64,000 nt of DNA, from contig WGCV01000042.1 in assembly GCA_015493615.1 (NCBI GenBank), forward strand, positions 1-64,000, read 5' to 3'. A program made the position numbers and the translations under genes. This stretch comes from Melioribacteraceae bacterium (GTDB lineage Bacteria; Bacteroidota; Ignavibacteria; Ignavibacteriales; Melioribacteraceae). The notes under the pieces were generated by a model. That model was given only the letters and a program-made list of their open reading frames with translations, did not search any database and was not told the origin of the DNA. Numbering within the stretch: the first letter of the stretch is position 1; every line of letters starts with the position of its first letter. Below, in pieces: positions 54,826-64,000 of the stretch.

Positions 54826-54873
54826 CTTCATCCTTATTTTAACTCTTCTGACTTATAAAACGGAAAAATGTTC

Positions 54874-56667
54874 CTAATCGTCCACCTGAAGCACCGCAAG
54901 AAACGCCTCCTGAGGAATTTCAATATTGCCGACCTGTTTCATCCGTTTTTTACCTTCCTTTTGCTTTTCAAGCAATTTCCGCTTACGCGAAATATCGCCG
55001 CCGTAACATTTTGCCAAAACATTTTTTCTCAACGCTTTAATATTTGTCCGGGCTATAACTTTATTGCCGATTGAAGCCTGAACGGCAATCTCAAAAAGCT
55101 GACGCGGAATCAGTTCCTTCAACTTAGAAGTAACTTTACGCCCCCACTCATACGCTTTCGAGCGATGTACAATTATTGAAAGCGAATCGACAGGCTCTCC
55201 GTTAAGCATAATATCGAGTTTCACCAAATCGGATTCGCGATACCCCATGAATTCATAGTCCAACGAAGCGTAGCCGCGCGATATCGATTTGAGCTTGTCG
55301 TAAAAATCAAAAATCACTTCCGACAGCGGAAAATCATACTGCAAGTCGGCGCGGGTTTCGTCGAGATAAGTCGTATTTTTATAAACGCCTCTTTTATCCA
55401 TGGCGAGTTTCATCAAATTACCGACATACTCGCTCGGAGTTATAATCTGCGCTTTGATAAACGGCTCTTCAACTTTTTCAATATCGCCGAGCTGCGGCAT
55501 TTCGGCGGGATTATCAACGACAATCTTTTTACCGTTCTTTGTGTAAACGTAATACTCAACGTTAGGAAGCGTAGTTACAATGCTCTGATTATACTCCCGC
55601 TCCAACCGTTCCTGAACAATCTCCATGTGCAGCATACCGAGAAATCCGCAGCGGAAACCGAATCCCAATGCGGCGGAAGTTTCGGGAGTAAAAACAAGCG
55701 CGGAATCGTTAAGCCGGAATTTGTCGAGCGCGTCGCGGAGACTTTCGTAATCTTCCGTGTCGGTAGGGTAAAGTCCCGAATAAACCATCGGCTTGATTTC
55801 CTGATAACCGGGAAGAGGTTCGGACGCGGGATTATTCACATGCGTAACCGTATCGCCAACCTTAGTATCGTGAACGTCTTTAACGCCGGCAATTAAGTAG
55901 CCGACATTTCCGGCTTTTAGTTCTCCCATGTTAATTCTCTCAAGTCCGAGAATGCCGACTTCTTCGGCAAGAAAAGTTTTATCGTGGACAAAAAATTTAA
56001 TCTGATCTTTTGCTTTAAGCGTTCCGTTTACCACTCTGATAAACGCAACCGCGCCTCTGTAAGCGTCGAAAACGGAATCAAAAATAAGCGCCTGCAGCGG
56101 AGCTTCCGGATCGCCCTTAGGAGAAGGAACGCGCTTTACAACCGCTTCGAGAATGTCTTCGATTCCCACTCTTGTTTTTGCGCTGGCAAGAATTATTTCA
56201 TCTTCGTCGCATCCGATTAATTCAACAATTTGATTTTTTACCGATTCGACCTCGGCGCTCGGCAAATCTATTTTGTTGATTACCGGAATAATTTCCAAAC
56301 CGGCGTCAATCGCGAGATACAAATTGCTAATCGTCTGAGCTTCAACGCCCTGCGCCGCGTCAACTACAAGAAGCGCGCCTTCGCAAGCGGCAAGCGAGCG
56401 GGAAACTTCGTAGGTGAAGTCAACGTGCCCTGGAGTGTCGATTAAATTAAGCGTGTAAATATTTTTATCCGCGGCTTTATACTGCATCTGAATAGCGTGC
56501 GACTTAATTGTAATTCCTCTTTCACGCTCCAAATCCAAATCGTCAAGAAGCTGCGCTTTGGCTTCCCTTTTTGAAATAGTTCCGGTAAATTCCAGTAATC
56601 CGTCTGCGATTGTGGACTTCCCGTGGTCTATGTGAGCAATAATGCAAAAATTTCTTATATTTTCCAT
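54874..56667 (-). CDS. lepA: Elongation factor 4 (LepA)
   Basis: A 597-residue translational GTPase. [15 protein letters not shown] is the G1 loop, [14 protein letters not shown] is G3 and NKIDLPSAE is G4; EF-G-like domains and the LepA-specific C-terminal domain ([19 protein letters not shown]) follow. It acts on stalled or back-translocated ribosomes. It is upstream of lepB in the same operon. Confidence 0.98.
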   Translation of the reverse strand: MENIRNFCIIAHIDHGKSTIADGLLEFTGTISKREAKAQLLDDLDLERERGITIKSHAIQMQYKAADKNIYTLNLIDTPGHVDFTYEVSRSLAACEGALLVVDAAQGVEAQTISNLYLAIDAGLEIIPVINKIDLPSAEVESVKNQIVELIGCDEDEIILASAKTRVGIEDILEAVVKRVPSPKGDPEAPLQALIFDSVFDAYRGAVAFIRVVNGTLKAKDQIKFFVHDKTFLAEEVGILGLERINMGELKAGNVGYLIAGVKDVHDTKVGDTVTHVNNPASEPLPGYQEIKPMVYSGLYPTDTEDYESLRDALDKFRLNDSALVFTPETSAALGFGFRCGFLGMLHMEIVQERLEREYNQSIVTTLPNVEYYVYTKNGKKIVVDNPAEMPQLGDIEKVEEPFIKAQIITPSEYVGNLMKLAMDKRGVYKNTTYLDETRADLQYDFPLSEVIFDFYDKLKSISRGYASLDYEFMGYRESDLVKLDIMLNGEPVDSLSIIVHRSKAYEWGRKVTSKLKELIPRQLFEIAVQASIGNKVIARTNIKALRKNVLAKCYGGDISRKRKLLEKQKEGKKRMKQVGNIEIPQEAFLAVLQVDD

Positions 56668-56731
56668 ACAAACATTTTTATTTAGCTAAGTAATATACTG
56701 ATAGGTAACTCTAATTTCAATTGAGCCGAAA

Positions 56732-58567
56732 ATGAAACTTAACGGATTTTTTATTCTTTTGTCGATAAATATTATTTTTCTATTTACCCCGCTTTACGGT
56801 CAATCGGAAACATCCGACAGCATAGCCGCGGCGGCGGTTAAAATCGGCTGGATTGCAAATCCCGCTATAAGCGAAATAACCGACGCTTTCCGCGACAACA
56901 CGCTTCAACTTATCGATAACGGCGCCGTTTCGATAATTATCACCGGAAAATTGACCGAACATTCTTCCCTTAAAGAATTTGCGGCGCTGAAAAAATTCGT
57001 TAAAGAACTTTCCGTTCCGGTGAAAATACTTCCTTCCTATTCCGATTTATATTCCAATCCTTATTCGGAATTGAACTACAACGAATACTTTGACGACAGA
57101 AACTTCGCTTATATAAAAAATAATTTCTCTTTCGTCGGAATAAATCTTCTTTCCCCTTTTTCCGACAGCGCGGGACATTTTTCGCCCAATCAGGAAAACA
57201 TGCTGAATAGCGAAACGGAAGATATTAAAGATTCATCCCTTGTTTTTCTCTTTACAAATTTTACTCCGGCGCAAGTTGATAATTGGCAGAATGTTGAAGC
57301 TGCTTTTAACGGGAAAAAACTTCCGGTGATTTTTGTAAATTCGACACCGAAAGAAATTTCAAAGAAATATTATTTTATCTATCCGTCGGAAGAAGAATCT
57401 TTTTATTCAATTTCGGTTAACGATTCAACCGTAACGGTTGAAAATCAAAATGGAGATTCGTTGTTCATCCGCGCTATTCCGAAAAACTTGGATTTATTAG
57501 GCGCTAAAAAAATTAGTCCCGTTTTCATTTCAAAACAGCCGTTTGCAAAAAAGCTGTGGGAAAACCGGCTTGCAAGCGTAACCACCGTAGCGCCCTTAAT
57601 TTACAAAGGCAAATATTACGTTCTCCAGAACGACGGCTTACTGACTTGCTTTGACGGCGACGGCTCGGAATTTTACGATTACGATTTGCTTGCCGACGCG
57701 CGCGTTAATCCCGGCATAATTGACGGCTATTTTATCGCCGCCACGCTTCAAGGAGATTTGTTTTCGCTCAATGCCGCAAACGGCGATCAGCTTCAAACTA
57801 TCGGTTTTGAATCCCCGATTACTACCGATCTACTCCTGTTTGAATTCCCCGTTAAAGTCAAAACCATGGCGGAGAAAACATCCGGTTCAAAAGGCGTTGC
57901 GCTTTTCGGCGACGCCGAAGGAAAAGCATTCTGCTATGACGTTGAAACATTCGAAAAAATTTGGGAAAGCGGTTTGTCGGAATTCCCACTTTGCGGAAAA
58001 CCTCTTTATTCGAAAAATCAGATTTTTATAGAAGACGGGGAAACTTTGTTTGCCGTCAACGTACTGAACGGCGCTCTTCTTTGGAAATGGAGTTCCAAGT
58101 CAAGCGACGAAAAAATTTCCGGAAATGTTGTGGAGTGGAAATCCGACATCTTCCTTGTTACTTCAAAAGGAAGATTAATTTCATTGGATAAGAATCTCGG
58201 AACGGTCAATTGGGAAACAAGCAAATATAATGCAAGCGGAATTGGCATAGCGGAAAACGGGGAGTTATTGTACGTAAAAGATGCGGACAAAAAGTTAATT
58301 CTTGTCGATGTTAAAAACGGCAAATTCAAAAAATCATTTCCGTTAAATATCGGCTCGGCAGACATTGTGAATAATGTTCAATATAAAAACCGTTTAACTT
58401 TTACCGCCGGCAGATATTCACTCTTTAGAATTAAGGATAACCGGAAATATTCCACTCTGATTGAATCGGAAAAATCTCCTATTACTTTTTTTAAATATCT
58501 CGCGAACGGAAAACTGCTCGTCCTCAATATGGACGGAACGTTGGCTCTCTTTAAGATTTCGGAATAA
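56732..58567 (+). CDS. PQQ-like beta-propeller protein with metal-ligand-less phosphoesterase-like N-domain
   Basis: A 611-residue secreted protein (signal FFILLSINIIFLFTPLYGQ). Residues ~35-235 follow the strand order of calcineurin-like phosphoesterases (VKIGWIANPAIS; GAVSIIITGKLTEHSSLKEF; SVPVKILPSYSD; FSFVGINLLSPFSDSAG) but DxH, GD and GNHD motifs are absent: the metal ligands are replaced. Residues ~265-611 have strand repeats typical of PQQ-binding-like propellers (ENGELLYVKDADKKLILVD, NGALLWKW, RLISLDKNLGTVNWE). The enzyme is probably inactive in the first domain; propeller may bind partner or ligand. Divergent from lepA. Confidence 0.75.
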   Translation: MKLNGFFILLSINIIFLFTPLYGQSETSDSIAAAAVKIGWIANPAISEITDAFRDNTLQLIDNGAVSIIITGKLTEHSSLKEFAALKKFVKELSVPVKILPSYSDLYSNPYSELNYNEYFDDRNFAYIKNNFSFVGINLLSPFSDSAGHFSPNQENMLNSETEDIKDSSLVFLFTNFTPAQVDNWQNVEAAFNGKKLPVIFVNSTPKEISKKYYFIYPSEEESFYSISVNDSTVTVENQNGDSLFIRAIPKNLDLLGAKKISPVFISKQPFAKKLWENRLASVTTVAPLIYKGKYYVLQNDGLLTCFDGDGSEFYDYDLLADARVNPGIIDGYFIAATLQGDLFSLNAANGDQLQTIGFESPITTDLLLFEFPVKVKTMAEKTSGSKGVALFGDAEGKAFCYDVETFEKIWESGLSEFPLCGKPLYSKNQIFIEDGETLFAVNVLNGALLWKWSSKSSDEKISGNVVEWKSDIFLVTSKGRLISLDKNLGTVNWETSKYNASGIGIAENGELLYVKDADKKLILVDVKNGKFKKSFPLNIGSADIVNNVQYKNRLTFTAGRYSLFRIKDNRKYSTLIESEKSPITFFKYLANGKLLVLNMDGTLALFKISE

Positions 58568-58619
58568 CAAAACCGCTTATTTTAGACAATAAAACACGTG
58601 AGAAAATCTTACTCGATCT

Positions 58620-58655
58620 ATTTGTAGCACAGTCCGTCGCGGCGGACTGTGGCAG
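58620..58655. repeat. Family C-type hairpin, copy C4a
   Basis: TTTGTAGCACAGTCCGTCGC with GGCGGACTGTGGC makes a GC-rich hairpin (CACAGTCCG/CGGACTGTG). It corresponds to the GTAGCACAG variant in C3. Confidence 0.6.
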
Positions 58656-58770
58656 AAATAATTTAGCATTACGCTGTTTTTTCGCAGATTGCAAGCAATC
58701 TACATTACAAAAAATAGTTTTTTTTAATATTTTAGATTAGAAAAATCTCTAATGACAATTCCGGGGTTAT
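58656..58770. repeat. Family C repeat, copy C4b (inverted)
   Basis: The reverse complement reads CCCGGAATTGTCATTAGAG, then TTTTTTGTAATGTAGATTGC-TTGCAATCTGCGAAAA and GCGTAATGCTAAATTATTTC, matching C2 with few differences. Confidence 0.85.
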
Positions 58771-58840
58771 TTATTACCTTCAACGAACAAGTACGTTGAA
58801 GGAAGGATCTGTCAAGGCGGACTCGCGGGGAAACCCGAAG

Positions 58841-60322
58841 TTATCGATTTGTAACTTTTTTCTTTAATCCTCGGATTTTTGCGTTTAGCTCAAAACACTT
58901 TGTCCCCTCATCTTCGGCAGATTTAAGGGATGATTTGCATTCCTCAAAATTATTTAAAGCGTAATAATATTTTGCAAGCTGATAGTAGGACTTAGCGTTC
59001 CAGAATGAATTTTCGGTTTCTAAGAGAATACTCTTTTTCAGGCGCTTTCCGGCTGCTCCTGTTTTTCCGAGTTCAAGCAGCGCCTCTCCTATCAGAGTCA
59101 ACTTCTTTTTTAATTCCAATCCGTCATTCGGCTTGGACTTCATTAGAATTGAAACGGCTTCGGCATATTTTCCGGCTTCGATGTAATTCCGCCCAAAAAT
59201 TAAATTCTTATCAAAACTTTTCATTCCAGAATCAAGTAATCCGTAGCTCTCTTCGGCGGCGGATTTATCCTTGCAGTTTTCTTCGCTCCCGTTTTGCGCA
59301 AGAAAAAACGATTCTTTCGCTTTTGCCGTATCTCTCTGCATTAAAAAAGCCAAACCTTCTTTATAACTTGCATAGCCGAGAAAATCATCCGTGCGGGCAA
59401 ACTCAAAAAACTTGTCGTAGTTTTTAATCGCCTTTTCGAACTTATTCCGCATAAAGTAAATTTCTCCATTTAAAAAGAATCCGTAAGCTCTCAGCTGTCT
59501 GAAATTTTTGTTCTTGTATGAGGTTATCATCCGGAGAGTTTCAAGCGCCGAATCTAAATTTTTCCCTTTTATTTGATTAATCGCAAACTGATAATTGAAG
59601 AAAATATTTCCCGGATATTTTTTTATCAGAGGATTGAGAAAATAATTTGAGCTGTCCGGCTCGTAAAAATAATCGCTGTAAATTTTGGAAAGCTGAAACG
59701 CCGCCTCATCCTTTGCAAATTTTGCTTTCCGGAAAGCGAGTTTCAAATATCTTATTCCGGCAAATGCGTCCGCTTTTATACCGAACAGACTTAAAGCGGT
59801 TTTAACCGAAGCGGGCGCGTAACTTAAACCGTAACTGAAAACGCCCAAGCCTGCGTATCCGTCATAAAAATGATTGTCAATTTCATTGCACCTTTCAAAA
59901 AACTTTTCCCCGTTTTTCATTTCCCAGAATGATTTTACTTTCTCGGAATTGAACAAATACATCGTGGCTCTGAACATGTACGCTTCTCCGAGTCTGTAAT
60001 CAAGCGCCGGGGTTTCCTTCTCATCAAGTTTCTTTTCAAATTTAGTAAGGGAAATATCGGAAAACTTGAAAAAGACCTTCATATTTCCCTCGTCGCGCGA
60101 ACCCATAAAATACCACAAGTTAAGAAGAGCGTTTGCATGGTATCCGAGAGGTGAATCGGGAAAACGATTGATTAAGTCGCCGGCAAAAGATTCGGCATTT
60201 TCAAAATCAAAACGGTAAGCCGCGCGAGTGAATTCCGAGTATAAAGAATCCGCCCCGAAATTTTGCGAAGCGGAAATATTGATGGAGAAAGCAAAAAAAA
60301 AGATTAGGTAAGTTAATCTCAT
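58841..60322 (-). CDS. Secreted TPR-repeat protein
   Basis: A 493-residue protein with a signal peptide (MRLTYLIFFFAFSINISASQ) and at least six helical hairpins with TPR spacing (for example AYMFRATMYLF, NGEIYFMRNKFEKAIKNYDKFFEFA and LIGEALLELGKTGAAGKRLKKSI, YQLAKYYYALNNFEECKSSLK). Probably a scaffold for a periplasmic or surface complex. It lies 1 nt after pyrG, so it is co-transcribed with it. No enzymatic motif. Confidence 0.8.
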   Translation of the reverse strand: MRLTYLIFFFAFSINISASQNFGADSLYSEFTRAAYRFDFENAESFAGDLINRFPDSPLGYHANALLNLWYFMGSRDEGNMKVFFKFSDISLTKFEKKLDEKETPALDYRLGEAYMFRATMYLFNSEKVKSFWEMKNGEKFFERCNEIDNHFYDGYAGLGVFSYGLSYAPASVKTALSLFGIKADAFAGIRYLKLAFRKAKFAKDEAAFQLSKIYSDYFYEPDSSNYFLNPLIKKYPGNIFFNYQFAINQIKGKNLDSALETLRMITSYKNKNFRQLRAYGFFLNGEIYFMRNKFEKAIKNYDKFFEFARTDDFLGYASYKEGLAFLMQRDTAKAKESFFLAQNGSEENCKDKSAAEESYGLLDSGMKSFDKNLIFGRNYIEAGKYAEAVSILMKSKPNDGLELKKKLTLIGEALLELGKTGAAGKRLKKSILLETENSFWNAKSYYQLAKYYYALNNFEECKSSLKSAEDEGTKCFELNAKIRGLKKKVTNR

Positions 60323-60323
60323 T

Positions 60324-62396
<2,073 letters not shown>

Positions 62397-62469
62397 TGGA
62401 GCTAAGCGGGATCGAACCGCTGACCTTCTGAATGCCATTCAGACGCTCTCCCATCTGAGCTATAGCCCC
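62397..62469 (-). tRNA. tRNA-Ala (anticodon GGC)
   Basis: Minus-strand 73-nt cloverleaf: acceptor stem GGGGCTA with TAGCTCC (one G-U pair), D arm GCTC-AGATGGGA-GAGC, anticodon stem TCTGA/TCAGA with loop ATGGCAT giving GGC, T loop TTCGATC. Discriminator A; CCA not encoded. Confidence 0.95.
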
Positions 62470-62545
62470 AAAATCGAATTGTAAAAATAGGAATCTTTTC
62501 CTCCTTTGTCAAACGCCTATATTTTTTTATTTTGCAGATTAAAAA

Positions 62546-62947
62546 ATGCGTAAATACATCTCCATATTGCTCGGATTGTTATTTTTTTCCACAGTAATCT
62601 TTGTTGCCTGCGACGACACAAATCCCGTAAACATTGTAATTCCCGATAAAAATGTCAGCTACGCTAAATACATTCAGCCCCTCTTTAATATTTCATGCGC
62701 AATCAGCGGATGCCACGACAACGCAACGGCGGCGGGAGGATTAAGTCTCGTATCATGGTCTTCCACTGTAGCAAACCCCCAGATTGTTTTTCCCGGCAAC
62801 GCCGATAACAGCGCGCTTGTATGGGCAATCGAAGGACGCGCTCCGCAGCCGCCAATGCCTCCCATAAACAGCTCGATTCCGCCTCTTACGCTTAATCAAA
62901 TCAAAGGAATAAAAACTTGGATTAATGAAGGCGCAAAGAATAACTGA
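62546..62947 (+). CDS. Cytochrome c-like lipoprotein with CX4CH motif
   Basis: A 133-residue lipoprotein (signal LLGLLFFSTVIFVAC with lipobox VAC). The mature part starts YAKYIQPLFNISCAISGCHD, which resembles cytochrome c-like domains of FCB and planctomycete proteins, where a CxxCH haem motif is expected. Here the spacing is CX4CH (CAISGCH). It ends MPPINSSIPPLTLNQIKGIKTW, typical of the distal methionine/helix region. Haem attachment at such spacing is non-canonical and unproven. A DUF123 gene overlaps its end by 23 nt. Confidence 0.75.
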   Translation: MRKYISILLGLLFFSTVIFVACDDTNPVNIVIPDKNVSYAKYIQPLFNISCAISGCHDNATAAGGLSLVSWSSTVANPQIVFPGNADNSALVWAIEGRAPQPPMPPINSSIPPLTLNQIKGIKTWINEGAKNN

Positions 62948-63401
62948 CAAAATTTCCGGGACCTACTTGCTCGAGATTTACGCTCCCGAAGAGTTTGAAA
63001 TAAAAGCAAAAAAATTCATCGGCGTAAAATTCCCGCCGGGCTATTACTATTACTCCGGCAGCGCGCAGAAAGGTTACAACGCCAGATTGACAAGACATCT
63101 GAAAGAGAGCAAAACCCTGCATTGGCATATCGATTATCTGACGACTAAAAAATCGAATAAAATCACAACAATTTTCCTCTTTGAAAATGCGCCGAGAGAA
63201 AGGGAATGCGAGGTTGTTCAAACTCTCATAAATGAATTTCACATGGACGATTCATTTTCCGGATTCGGCAACGGCGATTGCAAAACATGCGGGACCCATC
63301 TTCTCTATTCAAAAGAAAAAATTAATCACAGCCAATTAACTTCCCTGTACCAATCGATAGTTTCTTTTATTCCTTCCTCCAACGATATTTCCGGCTTGTA
63401 G
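62925..63401 (+). CDS. DUF123/GIY-YIG-type nuclease
   Basis: A 158-residue protein. GTYLLEIYAPEEFEIKAKKF, PPGYYYYSGSAQKGYNARLTRHL and KTLHWHIDYLTTKK are the segments of DUF123, a GIY-YIG subfamily (YYYYSGS stands for YIG, with RLTRHL carrying the arginine). The cysteines and histidine in GFGNGDCKTCGTHLLY follow. Role unknown (DNA repair proposed for relatives). The final 76 nt overlap the convergent epimerase gene on the other strand. Confidence 0.85.
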   Translation: MKAQRITDKISGTYLLEIYAPEEFEIKAKKFIGVKFPPGYYYYSGSAQKGYNARLTRHLKESKTLHWHIDYLTTKKSNKITTIFLFENAPRERECEVVQTLINEFHMDDSFSGFGNGDCKTCGTHLLYSKEKINHSQLTSLYQSIVSFIPSSNDISGL

Positions 63402-64000
63402 CCGAGTTCCTCTTCGGCTTTGGAAATATCACATATCTGATATTTCTGAACAAAATCTTTAGCTTTTTCAAAGTTAAAAGTGGAAGGTCTTTTTTTGAAT
63501 ATCGAAAAGAATTGAGAAACCGCTCCGCTTACGTAAACCAACCAATGCGGTAATCTTATTTTAAGCGCCTTTTTACCGAAAACATTTTCCAAAACTTCGG
63601 CTACTTCTTCCCAAGTATAAAACTTATCCGAGCCGATGCAATATGTTTCTCCTATCGATTTATCCGAAATTGCGGCAAGGTAAATACCCCTCGCCAAATC
63701 TTTAACATGAACAAGCGAAACCATCTTTTTATCGTATCCTACAAAAGTCATTAATCCCGATTTATACGCTTTGAAAACAAGGTAAATATCGGTATCCCTC
63801 GGTCCGTAAACGGCGGGAGGACGAACGATTGTAATCGGAAGTTTATCCATGTAATTTCGGACAAGTTTTTCCTCTTCAAGTTTACTTCTCCCGTAGTGAG
63901 TAATCGGATTAGGGGGATCTTCTTCCTTTGCTCCGCTCGGATTATCAGCCGGACCGTTTGCCGCAAAGCTGCTCACAACGAGAAGTCTTTTTAAATTAGG
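63326..64000 (-). CDS. NAD-dependent epimerase/dehydratase (extended SDR), truncated by window edge
   Basis: At least 224 residues; the N-terminus lies beyond the window edge because the frame reads on (PNLKRLLVVSSFAANG) past 63976. Visible parts: VSSFAANGP with the catalytic Ser region, THYGRSKLEEEKLV (YxxxK active site: YGRSK), RPPAVYGPRDTD and GETYCIGSDKFYTWEEV. Resembles nucleoside-diphosphate-sugar epimerases. The 3' end overlaps the DUF123 gene by 76 nt. Confidence 0.88.
   Translation of the reverse strand, partial: PNLKRLLVVSSFAANGPADNPSGAKEEDPPNPITHYGRSKLEEEKLVRNYMDKLPITIVRPPAVYGPRDTDIYLVFKAYKSGLMTFVGYDKKMVSLVHVKDLARGIYLAAISDKSIGETYCIGSDKFYTWEEVAEVLENVFGKKALKIRLPHWLVYVSGAVSQFFSIFKKRPSTFNFEKAKDFVQKYQICDISKAEEELGYKPEISLEEGIKETIDWYREVNWL

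Larger units (their letters stand above)
58568..58840. other. Gene-free region with two family C elements
   Basis: Filled mainly by the two family C pieces, plus a partial family B-like end (GGCGGACTCGCGGGGAAACCC, 58809-58829). Confidence 0.55.

Overview
The window is chromosomal DNA of an AT-rich (roughly 40% GC) Gram-negative bacterium of the Bacteroidota/Chlorobiota (FCB) group, most likely an Ignavibacteria/Melioribacter-like or Caldithrix-neighbouring lineage. The support is indirect: a SusC/SusD outer-membrane pair, a TonB protein with a proline-rich periplasmic linker, ClpC, an RF2 gene with the programmed +1 frameshift, a DPP III-type peptidase with the rare HEMSH pentapeptide zinc motif, an LpxR-like outer-membrane protein and M16/M1/M28/M64 secreted peptidases. 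The species assignment is inference. No rRNA, CRISPR array, prophage or intact transposase was seen. Three tRNA genes (Ser-GCU, Phe-GAA, Ala-GGC) are present.

Layout. 1-3.4 kb: truncated GIY-YIG gene, two tRNAs with terminators, carbamate kinase and glmS. 4.0-10.0 kb: a plus-strand pair of large secreted peptidases (M16; M1-M28-PDZ fusion). 10.4-12.3 kb: a Cache-domain chemoreceptor. 12.6-23.2 kb: a tightly packed minus-strand run of ten genes, clpC - pterin carbinolamine dehydratase - pyrE - M64 peptidase - SpoIIE-type phosphatase - pduS-like - pduT-like - membrane-anchored VOC-like protein - lpxR-like - nicotinate phosphoribosyltransferase; the gaps are 13 nt or less, or the genes overlap. 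23.5-28.8 kb: tonB, prfB (frameshifted), a split AtuA pair, miaA, pcm. 29.4-30.9 kb: a lipoprotein and a NifX/NifB-type metal-cofactor protein. 31.7-35.9 kb: SusC/SusD pair. 36-46.3 kb: thioredoxin-like protein, then a minus-strand envelope run cof - pgpH-like - xerD-like - msbA-like - O-antigen-ligase-like - GT2 - nadK. 47-50.8 kb: an eight-PAS soluble histidine kinase. 50.9-64 kb: mazG, DPP III-like lipoprotein, lepA-lepB, a propeller protein with a decayed phosphoesterase-like domain, TPR protein with pyrG, tRNA-Ala, a cytochrome-like lipoprotein, a DUF123 nuclease and a truncated epimerase.

The intergenic spaces carry at least three interspersed repeat families. Family A is a ~150-185 bp MITE-like element with terminal inverted repeats (five copies). 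Family B contains GTCATTGCGAGG-type arms. Family C is a ~70-115 bp element with a hairpin built on GATTGCTTGCAATC. They account for most gene-free DNA in the window.

The most interesting observations are: a PduS/PduT pair (predicted cobalamin/flavin iron-sulfur reductase plus the matching Fe-S microcompartment shell trimer) embedded in a housekeeping operon with no other microcompartment gene in view; an O-antigen-ligase-like protein carrying a ~270-residue beta-propeller-like insertion in its periplasmic loop; a propeller protein whose N-terminal domain looks like a metallophosphoesterase that has lost its metal ligands; and a terminator-like perfect palindrome inside the first codons of pyrE.
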